In this document: piece by piece, positions 1-8,243 of the stretch
Numbering within the stretch: the stretch's first letter is position 1
Layout: each line of letters begins with the position of its first letter
Assembly: GCA_001899255.1 (NCBI GenBank)
Contig: MKVX01000011.1
Span: 62,001-126,000, forward strand
DNA from: Rhizobiales bacterium 62-47
GTDB lineage: Bacteria; Pseudomonadota; Alphaproteobacteria; Rhizobiales; Xanthobacteraceae
DNA: 64,000 nt
Direction: 5' to 3'
Notes under the pieces: generated by a model
What the model saw: only the letters and a program-made list of their open reading frames with translations
Told to the model about the DNA's origin: nothing
Databases searched by the model: none
Made by a program: the position numbers and the translations under genes

Positions 1-39
1 CGGCCAGCTCAATTCGCGAAAGGCTATACCGCACGATGA
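1..39 (+). CDS. C-terminal end of an upstream gene (partial)
   Basis: Twelve in-frame codons from base 1 end at a TGA (37-39) that overlaps the ATG of the CobW-type gene in an ATGA junction. The visible tail reads RPAQFAKGYTAR. The overlap suggests an operon that begins before the window. The product cannot be identified from so short a piece, and the frame could be fortuitous. Confidence 0.35.
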   Translation, partial: RPAQFAKGYTAR

Positions 40-1052
40 CAAGCCCAGACTTTTCGACCGTGTCGCTCGTCACTGGATTCCTTGGAAGCGGAAAAACCAC
101 GCTAATGCGTGAACTTTTGCGCGACCCCGCTCTGAAGGATGCCGCGGTCATCGTCAATGAATTCGGCGAGATCGGCCTCGACCATCAGCTCATGGAAAGC
201 AATTCGCAGAAACCGGTCCTTTTGGAGAGTGGCTGCATTTGTTGCACGCTGGACGGAAGCCTCGTCGAGACATTGGAAAACCTGCATCGCCAGCGTCGCA
301 GCGGAACGGTCCCGCCGTTTCGCAACGTATTGATCGAAACCACGGGGCTCGCTGAACCTGCTCCCATCATCCACGAACTGTTCGACAACCGTGCCGTCCG
401 TCTTGGCTTCACGCTGAACCGGGTCATCACCCTGGTCGACGCTGTCAACGGATGGACCACGTTGGATAGGCACGAAGTTGCGGTTCGGCAGGCCGCATTG
501 GCAGATACCATACTGGTCAGCAAGACGGACCTTGCACCGACCGATGCCGTCGAACGGCTGATGTCGCGAATATCCGTCATCAATCCAATCGCGCGACTCT
601 TACGGGTAGAAAAAGGTCAATCAAACAACGAGGCGCTTTGGCATCGGCTTGATGATCCAATCGTCGGCGAGATGACGGGTTGGTCCGAACTGTCGCATCG
701 TGCGATGCGACCAAGTCACGACGGCCATTCTGCGCACCACGATCATGATCGCATTGCAACCGCTGCGGTGCGACTAACCACGCCTATATCCCTCGCTCCA
801 TTTAGTGCCTGGCTCGAACAAGCAATCGCAGCCTATGGCGACGATTTGTTACGCATCAAAGGAATACTCAACATCGAGGGGAGAACTCGACCGGTCGTGA
901 TTCACGGTGTTCAACGGGTTTTTCACCCTCCTGTCGAGCTGAATGCGTGGCCTGACAGCGATCGAACGTCTCGCCTGATCCTCATACTCCACGACATCGA
1001 GCCGAACGGCTTGATCCGCTCCCTGCGTCAGGCGCTTGCATCGCGCGAATGA
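36..1052 (+). CDS. CobW/COG0523-family GTPase, probable metal chaperone
   Basis: A 338-residue G3E-family GTPase, the usual length for COG0523. The Walker A loop GFLGSGKTT is at residues 14-22, the metal-binding CxCC motif (ESGCICC) at 64-70, the ETTG switch near 105, and SKTD replaces the usual NKxD base-recognition motif near 167. A His-rich stretch (DGHSAHHDHD, about 229-238) precedes a CobW C-terminal domain. Proteins of this family bind GTP and Zn2+ or Co2+ and deliver metal to partner enzymes in the cytoplasm. The partner here is unknown. The metal-dependent amidohydrolase downstream is one candidate, but a divergent regulator pair separates them. The start overlaps the preceding stop, so it is probably translationally coupled. 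Confidence 0.9.
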   Translation: MTSPDFSTVSLVTGFLGSGKTTLMRELLRDPALKDAAVIVNEFGEIGLDHQLMESNSQKPVLLESGCICCTLDGSLVETLENLHRQRRSGTVPPFRNVLIETTGLAEPAPIIHELFDNRAVRLGFTLNRVITLVDAVNGWTTLDRHEVAVRQAALADTILVSKTDLAPTDAVERLMSRISVINPIARLLRVEKGQSNNEALWHRLDDPIVGEMTGWSELSHRAMRPSHDGHSAHHDHDRIATAAVRLTTPISLAPFSAWLEQAIAAYGDDLLRIKGILNIEGRTRPVVIHGVQRVFHPPVELNAWPDSDRTSRLILILHDIEPNGLIRSLRQALASRE

Positions 1053-1130
1053 GCCTCGCGCGTTGCGCGTTCCCAGCATAACGCACGACGGCCGCCGGAC
1101 CTCAATCCGGCGGACGACGTCACTGCACCG

Positions 1131-1526
1131 CTATTCCGAGTCGTTCACCGCCGCAATCATGATCATCTCAAGCTTCAGCGACGGTTGCGTAAGCGATGCC
1201 TCGAAGCAAGCTCGCGCCGGAGGATTCTTCTGATCGATCCAGCTATCCCAAACGGCGTTGACCTCATCGAGATCTGACATGTCCGCAAGAACGATGGCAA
1301 CGAATAACAGGTTCGACCGGCTGCTTCCGAGGACATCCAGGCGCCCCTGAGCCTTCTGAAACAACTGCCTGCATTGCTCGGCGGCGCTCAGATTGCCATC
1401 ATAAGGCGCTTGCGGCGTAACGGCGAAATAAACCGTGTCTTTGTGCCGAACGCCCATGCTCATTCGCGGCCCTCCGTCGATCCGCTGAATGACGTCTTTC
1501 AGTTCCGAAATTTCTCCCGCCATCAT
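1131..1526 (-). CDS. RidA/YjgF-family enamine/imine deaminase
   Basis: A 131-residue protein, the normal RidA length. I chose the ATG at 1526 because GGAG lies 7 bases upstream and the family starts there; the frame stays open further upstream. The C-terminal RACFEASL segment supplies the conserved Arg and Glu of the RidA active site. RidA proteins hydrolyse reactive enamines and imines released by flavin- or PLP-dependent amine chemistry. The gene lies just downstream of the MarR gene on the same strand and is divergent from an operon encoding an FAD-dependent amine dehydrogenase, which would make such intermediates. This fits a housekeeping role in that pathway. Substrate assignment is inference. 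Confidence 0.85.
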   Translation of the reverse strand: MMAGEISELKDVIQRIDGGPRMSMGVRHKDTVYFAVTPQAPYDGNLSAAEQCRQLFQKAQGRLDVLGSSRSNLLFVAIVLADMSDLDEVNAVWDSWIDQKNPPARACFEASLTQPSLKLEMIMIAAVNDSE

Positions 1527-1560
1527 GGCATTGCTCCAATAATTGCCAGTTGATTCATCG

Positions 1561-2067
1561 TCAGTCTTCGATCTCGGATTCAGCCACGGCCTTGAGTTTG
1601 TTGATGACGGAGTCGAGCGTCTTGCGCTCTTCAATCGTGAGATGCTGAAGCAATGCGACTTGCGCGCGACGTGCCTGCGGCATGATCTGCCGATAAAGTT
1701 CCAAGCCTTTGTCCGAAATCTGAAGGACATGCCTTAGCTCATGAGTTGCGTCGGCGCGCCGTTGCACCAGCTTGCGACGTTCCAGGCCGAGCAAGGCCCG
1801 ACTCATCTGCCCTTTGTCCATCTTGGAGGCATCGCGAAGCGCACGAGTCGTTCCCGATCCGTAGCGAACGAGCATGGTAAGGACGCGCCACTCGGGCAGA
1901 CTTATTTCGTGCTCGACGAGATAGCGTCTCGTGCTTATGCGAAGCAGCAACGCGCTCAAATTGGTGATGCGCATGCTGAGAAAGTCATCAACTTCAAGAT
2001 TCGCACCATCGACGCCTGGCTTGATCCAGTTCTTGACGTTCGATTTTACCCGCAACGCTCCCCCCAT
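1561..2067 (-). CDS. MarR-family transcriptional regulator
   Basis: A 168-residue winged-helix regulator. The central region (LPEWRVLTMLVRYGSGTTRAL, then a DKGQMSRALLGLERRKLV recognition region and a charged wing) is typical MarR. I prefer the ATG at 2067, which gives the usual MarR length, over an upstream alternative at 2139 that would run through the operator palindrome. It is transcribed divergently from the binding-protein gene at 2228, with a perfect inverted repeat in the gap. It therefore probably represses both itself (with ridA) and the catabolic operon until a small-molecule ligand, perhaps the pathway substrate, binds. The ligand is unknown. Confidence 0.88.
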   Translation of the reverse strand: MGGALRVKSNVKNWIKPGVDGANLEVDDFLSMRITNLSALLLRISTRRYLVEHEISLPEWRVLTMLVRYGSGTTRALRDASKMDKGQMSRALLGLERRKLVQRRADATHELRHVLQISDKGLELYRQIMPQARRAQVALLQHLTIEERKTLDSVINKLKAVAESEIED

Positions 2068-2127
2068 GTTTCGCTCGCACTTCCAGCAAGACAGAGCACA
2101 ATGCACATTAGCCGAGCATAAACACAA

Positions 2128-2149
2128 AAGTGTTGACACGACAACACTT
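2128..2149. promoter_or_regulatory. Putative MarR operator overlapping a -35 element
   Basis: Perfect inverted repeat with 8-bp arms, AAGTGTTG (2128-2135) and CAACACTT (2142-2149), separated by 6 bp. It lies between the divergent MarR gene and the binding-protein operon. A TTGACA hexamer (2133-2138) sits inside it, with a weak CATGCT 17 bp downstream, so a bound dimer would block transcription toward 2228. Operator function is inferred from symmetry, position and the neighbouring MarR gene. Confidence 0.65.
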
Positions 2150-2227
2150 GAGCGACATGCTTTCCGTCATGGGGCGTCAAGACCCCACTGAGACATCGAT
2201 CATTGGGTTCAATCAGGGGGATCGTCC

Positions 2228-3247
2228 ATGGCTTTTGCCAACAGCAGACGCTTGCGGGTTGCGCTTGCAACCGCGCTCGCAATCTTTGGATGTGAGGCTG
2301 CCACGGCAGCAGACGCCGTCCGCGTCGGCGTATTCCAGTCAATTTCCGATGCCGGGATCTATATCGCTCAGGAAAAGGGATATTTCGCGGAGCAGGGACT
2401 TAGCGTCGAACTGCAGCAGGTCAGTTCGGCGTCGACCGTAACGACCGCTCTGGCGAGCGGCGACCTAGATGTATCCGGCGGATCACCCTCGGCCAGCATC
2501 TACAATGCGATCCGGCAAGGCGTGCCGATCGAGATCGTTGCGGACAAGGGCAGCACGCTTCCGGGTCACGGTTATCTGGCCTTCATGGTGCGGAAGGATC
2601 TCGCGGGCAAGATCAGCAAGCCGGAAGATCTTCGCGGGAAAACGCTTGCAGCGACGGGCTATCTCGCCGGCGCGGCCAACGAAGCAACCGTTCACCATCT
2701 CCTTGCACCCGCGGGCGTCAAGGAAAGCGAACTGAAGATTGTCTCCATGGCTTTTCCGGACATCATGACGAGCCTTGGGACAGGCAACATTGATGTCGGC
2801 ATTCTGATCGAACCGCTGGTGACGCTCGCCGTCGACAAGGGTGTTGCGACGGTATGGAAGCGGACCGATGAGGTCTACCCCTCGCAACAATACGCTACGC
2901 TGCTCTACGGCCCCGGGATGACCAAGCGAAATGACGTCGGCGTACGATTCATGACCGCTTACCTGAAGGGCGTGAGATTCTACAACGATGCTCTCAAAGG
3001 TAAGATCCCGCGCACGGAATTGATCGAGATATTGGTCAAGAACACGACCGTGAAGAATGCTGCACTCTACGACAAGATGGCTCTGCCCGGCTTGAATCCA
3101 AATGGATCGCTGAACGTGAAAGGCATGGAAGGCGATATGCAATGGTTCCTTCAGGAAGGCAGGATGAAGGCGCCGATCGACATCCAGAAGGTCGTGAATA
3201 CGAAGTATATCGATGCCGCGATCGGTAAACTCGGGACATACAAGTGA
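2228..3247 (+). CDS. ABC transporter periplasmic substrate-binding protein, NitT/TauT type
   Basis: A 339-residue protein with a Sec signal peptide (about residues 1-28, ending AATAA) and the NMT1/THI5-like fold shown by VRVGVFQSISDAGIYIAQEK and QGVPIEIVADKGS. This family captures nitrate, taurine, alkanesulfonates, pyrimidine precursors and other small nitrogen or sulfur compounds. A GGGGG-type ribosome site precedes the start. Its ATPase and permease are encoded about 4 kb downstream in the same direction, with the catabolic enzymes between, so uptake and degradation appear co-expressed. The stop overlaps the next start (GTGA). The ligand cannot be told from sequence. Confidence 0.88.
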   Translation: MAFANSRRLRVALATALAIFGCEAATAADAVRVGVFQSISDAGIYIAQEKGYFAEQGLSVELQQVSSASTVTTALASGDLDVSGGSPSASIYNAIRQGVPIEIVADKGSTLPGHGYLAFMVRKDLAGKISKPEDLRGKTLAATGYLAGAANEATVHHLLAPAGVKESELKIVSMAFPDIMTSLGTGNIDVGILIEPLVTLAVDKGVATVWKRTDEVYPSQQYATLLYGPGMTKRNDVGVRFMTAYLKGVRFYNDALKGKIPRTELIEILVKNTTVKNAALYDKMALPGLNPNGSLNVKGMEGDMQWFLQEGRMKAPIDIQKVVNTKYIDAAIGKLGTYK

Positions 3248-4467
3248 CGCATCCGGTCGGCCCGATACTCATCGAAGGCGCTCGCTGCTTTGACGGGCAT
3301 GCGTTGCTGCGCGAGCGCGTCGATATCTACCTTGATGGCGGCCGGGTCGCCTGGGTCGGCGACGGCCCGGTCGCCCCGGACGCGCGCCGGATCAGGGCGG
3401 GCGACCGCTTGGTGATGCCAGGGTTGATCGATACCCACGTTCATCTTGAAAGTCCGGCGGTACCGGACCGCACCGGATATTTGGTGCGGACTCCGGAAAC
3501 GCTGATAGCATTTTATGCAGCGTACAACGCCAGACTTACCCTTGAGGCTGGTTTCACGACGCTCCGCAACATGGGAACGTATGCGTCCGTTGCGCTCCGG
3601 CAAGCCATCGACCGTGGACTCATCGACGGTCCACGCATTCTCGCTGGCGGCTACGTCGATATGACGGGCGGCCATTTCGATCTGATGCGGCCGCTCGTTT
3701 TTCCGCGGCAACCAGAAGACACCGCAGACGGTGAGGCGGCGGTGCGCCAAGCAGTTCGTCGTCACGTCCGCGCCGGCGTCGATTTCATCAAGATCGCGAC
3801 GACCGGTGGCATTGGCTCGGAAGGAGACGATTCGGATTGGGTTACCTACAGCGAAGCCGAAGTCGCTGCGATTTGCGACGAGGCGCACAATCTAATGCGC
3901 CACGTTGCCTGTCACGCGCAGGGGAATGCAGGCATCAAGCGCGCACTCGGTGCTGATATCGATACGCTTGAGCACGGCACTTTCATGGACGCCGATGCCC
4001 TCCAAATGCTGTTGCGAAGCAAAGCCGTTCTGATACCGACACTGTCGTTCTTCCATGGTGTGGTAACGCGCGGGCGCGAACTCAACCTTCCGCCGCGCTG
4101 GCTGGAAAAGTGTGGCCCGGGATACGAGGCAGCGAAAGCCACTGTCCGCATGGCTCGCGAGGCCGGGGTACGCATCGCATATGGAACAGACTCCGCCGGC
4201 CGGCATGCGCCGCACGGCAACAACGCCGGTGAATTGGCGTTGATGGTAGGGCTCGGCTATACCCCCGAACAGATGCTGATAGCTGCGACCAGCGCTGCTG
4301 CCGCGACCATCGGGCTGGGCGATGAAACCGGACGGATCGCGGCAGGCTTTTCGGCAGACCTGCTTCTGGTCAATGGCGACCCGTTAACCGACATCACACT
4401 CCTGCAGGATAAACGCCGCATCGAGCAGATCATCCTGCGCGGTCGGATCATGGTGGACCGCACGTAA
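3244..4467 (+). CDS. Metal-dependent amidohydrolase (imidazolonepropionase/Xaa-Pro dipeptidase-like)
   Basis: A 407-residue amidohydrolase-superfamily TIM barrel. Visible metal and catalytic ligands are HxH (H65, H67), a carboxylated-Lys candidate K183, H224 (CHAQG), H244 (EHGT) and D316 (GTDSA). The C-terminal segment AGFSADLLLVNGDPL closes the composite domain. The GTG start at 3244 overlaps the preceding stop by 4 bases. The subfamily includes prolidase-like and N-acyl or imidazolone hydrolases. Its place between a solute-binding protein and an amine dehydrogenase suggests it hydrolyses the imported compound, or a ring or amide intermediate, before or after oxidation. Exact substrate unknown. 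Confidence 0.87.
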   Translation: MTHPVGPILIEGARCFDGHALLRERVDIYLDGGRVAWVGDGPVAPDARRIRAGDRLVMPGLIDTHVHLESPAVPDRTGYLVRTPETLIAFYAAYNARLTLEAGFTTLRNMGTYASVALRQAIDRGLIDGPRILAGGYVDMTGGHFDLMRPLVFPRQPEDTADGEAAVRQAVRRHVRAGVDFIKIATTGGIGSEGDDSDWVTYSEAEVAAICDEAHNLMRHVACHAQGNAGIKRALGADIDTLEHGTFMDADALQMLLRSKAVLIPTLSFFHGVVTRGRELNLPPRWLEKCGPGYEAAKATVRMAREAGVRIAYGTDSAGRHAPHGNNAGELALMVGLGYTPEQMLIAATSAAAATIGLGDETGRIAAGFSADLLLVNGDPLTDITLLQDKRRIEQIILRGRIMVDRT

Positions 4468-4469
4468 CG

Positions 4470-4769
4470 ATGACAATCTCAACACGAATCGACCGTGGCA
4501 TCCAGCGAGGTCAGCAAATCCGCATCACCGTGGATGGCGAAAGCATCGTGGCCTACGAGGGTGAGACCGTCGCCGCAGCGCTGATTGCAATCGACCGGCG
4601 GATCCTGCGCTACACCACGAAGCGTAACGAACCTCGTTCGTTGTACTGCGGAATCGGTGTTTGTCAGGAATGCCGAATGATCATCGACGGCGTCTCCAAT
4701 ACGCGCGCATGTATGACACCCGTGCGCGCGGGAATGATCGTCAAAACACAACAAGGCATCGGCGAGTAA
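4470..4769 (+). CDS. [2Fe-2S] subunit of an HcnABC/opine-oxidase-like dehydrogenase
   Basis: A 99-residue small iron-sulfur protein with a plant-ferredoxin-like Cys pattern at C60, C65, C68 and C81 (CGIGVCQEC then RACMTP). The length and the ITVDGE...EGETVAAALIA start match the HcnA/OoxA gamma subunits of FAD dehydrogenases. It starts 2 bases after the amidohydrolase stop and is 3 bases from the next gene, so the three dehydrogenase genes form one tight unit. It would pass electrons between the two flavoproteins or to the quinone pool. Confidence 0.88.
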   Translation: MTISTRIDRGIQRGQQIRITVDGESIVAYEGETVAAALIAIDRRILRYTTKRNEPRSLYCGIGVCQECRMIIDGVSNTRACMTPVRAGMIVKTQQGIGE

Positions 4770-4772
4770 GCG

Positions 4773-6176
4773 ATGACAACGAGACACGTCGAGCTCGCGA
4801 TCGTCGGCGCAGGGCCAGCAGGCCTGAGCGCGGCGCTGCAAGCCAAGGCCGCTGGCGTGAACGTCGTCGTTATCGACGAGAACGAACGGCCTGGCGGTCA
4901 GATATTCCGTCAGCCTCCAGCCGCATTCCAGATCGCCGACAAGAACCGTCTGGGGCGTGATTTCGCGCGCGGCCGCAAGCTGCTGGATGCGGTGCGCGAG
5001 GCAGAGATTTGCATCGAAAGCGGCATCACTGTGTGGAATGCGACGTCGAGCACGCTTTCCTGTTGCCGCACAGATCGATCGTGGGACATCACCAGCGACG
5101 CGATTCTGCTGGCGACCGGTGCTTACGATCGTCCTGTGCCGCTGCCCGGCTGGACCTTGCCAGGCGTTTTTACATCCGGAGGCGTTCAGACCATGTTGAA
5201 GAGCCAGCGCGTGCTGGCAGGACGTCGAATTCTGCTTGCTGGCACGGGACCACTCAACCTGGTCCTCGCCAATCAGCTCGCAGAGGCTGGCGCCACGGTC
5301 GTTGCCGTCCTGGAGCTCGCGCGCCCGCGCTTGCACGAATTGGCAGCGCTCGCGCTTGGGCCATGGGAACTGTTGTCCGACGGTATCGGTTACGTGACGA
5401 ATCTTGTTCGTCGCAATATTCCGCTCATGCGGGGCTGGACCCTGATCGAAGCGAGAGGCTCCGATCACGTCGAATCCGCCGTGATCGGTCGCGTCGATCG
5501 TGATTGGCGAAGCATCAAAGGCACAGAGCGCGTCATCGAGGTCGACACGATATGTCTCGGCTACGGGTTGGTACCCTCGACTGAGCTGTCGAGGTTGATC
5601 GGCTGCGATCATCGTTACGACGCTCAACTTGGCGGCTGGGTGCCGACACACGACGACTACATGGAATCCAGCATTCCATCCGTATTCGTCGCCGGCGATG
5701 GCAGCGGCGTTGCAGGCTCGCTCGTCGCAATTGAGGAAGGTCGCATTGCAGGCTTACGCGCGGCATGGCGACTAAGAAAAATCGACGATGTTGCTTTTCG
5801 GCGATTGACCGCCGCGCCGCTCAAGCGCTTACGGCAATTGAACCGGTTCCGGGCGGTCCTTGATGGCCTCTCCGCGCCCCGGGCAGGTCTGTTCGAGCGG
5901 ATGACCGACGACACCGTCATTTGCCGATGTGAAGAAGCCTCGTTGGGGGATTGTCGACAGGCCGTCGAAAGGGGTGCCGTTTCTCTCACCGAACTCAAAC
6001 CGGGTTTGCGCGTCGGTATGGGCATGTGTCAGGCACGAATCTGCGGTCCGACGCTGGTCGAAGTTGTCGCCCGCCTCACCGGCCGAACTCCGAGCAGCAT
6101 CATGCCGTTCACACCGCGCCCCCCCGTCAAACCGATTCCTTTGGCGGCACTGCTCAAGCAGGAGCCGGTCGAATGA
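4773..6176 (+). CDS. FAD/NAD(P)-binding subunit of HcnABC/opine-oxidase-like dehydrogenase
   Basis: A 467-residue pyridine-nucleotide-disulfide oxidoreductase-type protein, HcnB/OoxA-like in length. The N-terminal FAD motif is GAGPAGLSA (about residues 11-19); a second Rossmann motif, GTGPLNLVLA, occurs near 156. The C-terminus (about 383-425) has a BFD-like [2Fe-2S] region with CRCEE and MCQARIC cysteines. Homologues form heterotrimers oxidising octopine, nopaline, D-hydroxyproline or glycine (in cyanide synthesis). Subunit order here is small Fe-S, FAD/NAD and DAO-type, as in hcnABC. The gene overlaps the next one by ATGA. Cyanide production is unlikely given the transporter and hydrolase context; catabolic amine oxidation is my inference. 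Confidence 0.87.
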   Translation: MTTRHVELAIVGAGPAGLSAALQAKAAGVNVVVIDENERPGGQIFRQPPAAFQIADKNRLGRDFARGRKLLDAVREAEICIESGITVWNATSSTLSCCRTDRSWDITSDAILLATGAYDRPVPLPGWTLPGVFTSGGVQTMLKSQRVLAGRRILLAGTGPLNLVLANQLAEAGATVVAVLELARPRLHELAALALGPWELLSDGIGYVTNLVRRNIPLMRGWTLIEARGSDHVESAVIGRVDRDWRSIKGTERVIEVDTICLGYGLVPSTELSRLIGCDHRYDAQLGGWVPTHDDYMESSIPSVFVAGDGSGVAGSLVAIEEGRIAGLRAAWRLRKIDDVAFRRLTAAPLKRLRQLNRFRAVLDGLSAPRAGLFERMTDDTVICRCEEASLGDCRQAVERGAVSLTELKPGLRVGMGMCQARICGPTLVEVVARLTGRTPSSIMPFTPRPPVKPIPLAALLKQEPVE

Positions 6177-7321
6177 TCAACGCTTCAGGTTTCGACGTCG
6201 CGGTGATCGGCGGCGGCGTCATCGGCACCTCGATTGCCTATCATGCTGCGAAGCGCGGCATGTCGGTCGGCCTGTTTGAAAGCGGTCCGCTGGCGGGAGG
6301 CGCGTCAGGGGCGTCAATGGGATTGCGTTCGATCTGGGTTTGGTCGCATCTGCTGCCGCTCGAAAGCGGCTTGCGGAATGATCAGCGCTTCATCGACTTC
6401 GTTCACGAAACAGGCGAGGATATCGAGCTCGATACCACTGGCCGGATCATCGTAGCCAACTCCGAAGATGATCTTGGCTATATGCACGATTTCGTAGACC
6501 GTCTTCAGAAGCGGGGCATCGAAATCCGGCTGCTCGATCAGGCCGAGATCAGGGACGTCGAACCTAACCTTTCGCCACGCGTCATTGGAGCTGCATGGAG
6601 CCCGATCGGCGGCAACGCGATGCCGATCAAGCTCACGTATGGCTTGGCACGCGCCGCCAAGCGTCTCGGCGCATCGATTTTCACTCACACGCCAGTTACT
6701 GGGGTTCATGTCGCCGGAGGTCGCGCAACCGGTATTCAGGCGGGTGGACGCGACTACAGCGCTCAGTGGGTGGTCAACGCCGCCGGCGCATGGTGCGCCT
6801 CGATTGGACAAATGGCAGGGGTCGAGATTCCTGTTGTCCCGCGCAAGGGCCAGATCATGTTGCTCAACGCTCCGGCGGGACTTGTGCGTCATGGCATCGC
6901 GTCGTTGCACAAACCCGGCCCACAACAGACCGGCGGCACCAATATCCGGCCGACTCCGCACGGACAAATTCTCTGCGGAGGTACGAGCGAGTATGCCGGA
7001 TTCGACGTGACCGCACGTTCAGAGAACATCCACGATATTGCGCGACGGTGTGTCGATCTGGTTCCCGCCCTGTCGAACCTCTCCGTTCTGCGAAGTTGGG
7101 CGGGGGTAAGACCACGCACACCCGACGGGGAGTTTATTATCGGCGGATCTGACCGGCTGGACAATTTCCTCGTTGCTACCGGCCACGATTTTGTCGGCGT
7201 TACGCATTCGTTGGTGACGGGCGAGTTGATCACCGAACTGATGCTGGATGGCACGACTACAACGCCAATAGATGGTTTCCGGCTCAATCGTTTCAACGGA
7301 TCGGTGCAATCCCATGGCTAA
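6173..7321 (+). CDS. DAO-family FAD oxidoreductase, catalytic subunit of the HcnABC/opine-oxidase-like complex
   Basis: A 382-residue D-amino-acid-oxidase-superfamily flavoprotein. The FAD motif AVIGGGVIGTSIAYHAA begins near residue 8, and the C-terminal WAGVRPRTPDGEFIIGG segment is typical. I set the start at the ATG at 6173, which overlaps the upstream stop. Longer upstream readings lack family similarity and run over the preceding gene. In related complexes this beta subunit oxidises the C-N bond of a secondary amine or imino acid, giving an imine that RidA-type enzymes can hydrolyse. Such complexes are commonly membrane-associated, though no membrane segment is seen here. Confidence 0.87.
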   Translation: MINASGFDVAVIGGGVIGTSIAYHAAKRGMSVGLFESGPLAGGASGASMGLRSIWVWSHLLPLESGLRNDQRFIDFVHETGEDIELDTTGRIIVANSEDDLGYMHDFVDRLQKRGIEIRLLDQAEIRDVEPNLSPRVIGAAWSPIGGNAMPIKLTYGLARAAKRLGASIFTHTPVTGVHVAGGRATGIQAGGRDYSAQWVVNAAGAWCASIGQMAGVEIPVVPRKGQIMLLNAPAGLVRHGIASLHKPGPQQTGGTNIRPTPHGQILCGGTSEYAGFDVTARSENIHDIARRCVDLVPALSNLSVLRSWAGVRPRTPDGEFIIGGSDRLDNFLVATGHDFVGVTHSLVTGELITELMLDGTTTTPIDGFRLNRFNGSVQSHG

Positions 7322-7436
7322 CCATTGCTCCACCAGCCACCATTGGAATTCCACGCAGATACACCGTAACAATTCGAGCGCGCCTCAGTTCCAGGCGCCC
7401 TTCTTCATCCGCTTGATCTGACCGGAGTTCAGTCTC

Positions 7437-8243
7437 GTGCTTACTGACAACGCAGTCTTTGCAGCATCCAGGGATTCCGTGAGCAAGATTCGCATCCGCG
7501 ATCTTGGCAAGACATTCTCACTTGGACAGACCGAGGTGACGGCACTGACGAAGGTCAACCTGGATGTAACAGCTGGAGAGTTTATTTGCATCGTCGGTCC
7601 CTCCGGCTGCGGCAAGACAACACTTCTCCGCATCCTTGCCGAACTGGAAGCGCCGACCCAAGGTGAAGTCCTGATAGCCCGTGACGATCCATCGGCTCCT
7701 CTCAGTTCGATGATTTTTCAGGAATCATCGATCTTTCCCTGGATGACCATACGCGACAACGTGGCATACGGACTTCGCCTGCGGGGAGTTGACGATACCC
7801 AGATCAACAAGGTCGTCACCCATTTTATCAAACTCGCCGGCCTCGAACGCTTTGCCGATGCCTATCCCCATCAACTTTCAGGAGGAATGAAGCAGCGCGC
7901 GAGCGTCGCGCGCGCTTTTTCCAACGATCCCGAGATCCTGCTGATGGACGAACCTTTTGCCGCACTCGACGAGCAGAACAAGGCATTGTTGCAAGAAGAG
8001 TTGCTCCGAATCTGGAGCGAAACCCGAAAAACTGTCGTGTTCATCACTCATTCGATCGATGAAGCTCTAGTGTTGAGCGATCGTGTGCTCGTGATGTCTG
8101 CCCGCCCCGGCCGACTGAAGGCCGAGTTCAAGGTGGATTTCCCAAGACCGCGGCGGGTTTACGATTTGAAGGCCGATCCCGCGTTCGGGAGAATGGGCCG
8201 TGAAATCTGGACGCTGCTTCGTGAGGAGGTCGCAGGTCAATGA
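7437..8243 (+). CDS. ABC transporter ATP-binding protein, NitT/TauT type
   Basis: A 268-residue ATPase with Walker A GPSGCGKTT (residues 54-62), signature LSGGMKQR (about 146-153) and Walker B LLMDEPFAALDE (about 167-178), the SsuB/TauB arrangement. The GTG start at 7437 has GGAG 9 bases upstream; an in-frame ATG is not available nearby. It energises import of the ligand captured by the protein encoded at 2228. It follows the dehydrogenase genes after a 115-bp gap and overlaps the permease gene by ATGA. Confidence 0.9.
   Translation: MLTDNAVFAASRDSVSKIRIRDLGKTFSLGQTEVTALTKVNLDVTAGEFICIVGPSGCGKTTLLRILAELEAPTQGEVLIARDDPSAPLSSMIFQESSIFPWMTIRDNVAYGLRLRGVDDTQINKVVTHFIKLAGLERFADAYPHQLSGGMKQRASVARAFSNDPEILLMDEPFAALDEQNKALLQEELLRIWSETRKTVVFITHSIDEALVLSDRVLVMSARPGRLKAEFKVDFPRPRRVYDLKADPAFGRMGREIWTLLREEVAGQ

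Noticed and set aside
4479-5651. 390-codon minus-strand frame opposite the HcnABC-like genes
   Set aside because: Overlaps two well-supported genes in antisense and has no family similarity.
4470-7321. Hydrogen cyanide synthase (hcnABC)
   Set aside because: Subunit layout fits, but the transporter, amidohydrolase, RidA and MarR context points to catabolism, and opine/hydroxyproline dehydrogenases share the same architecture.
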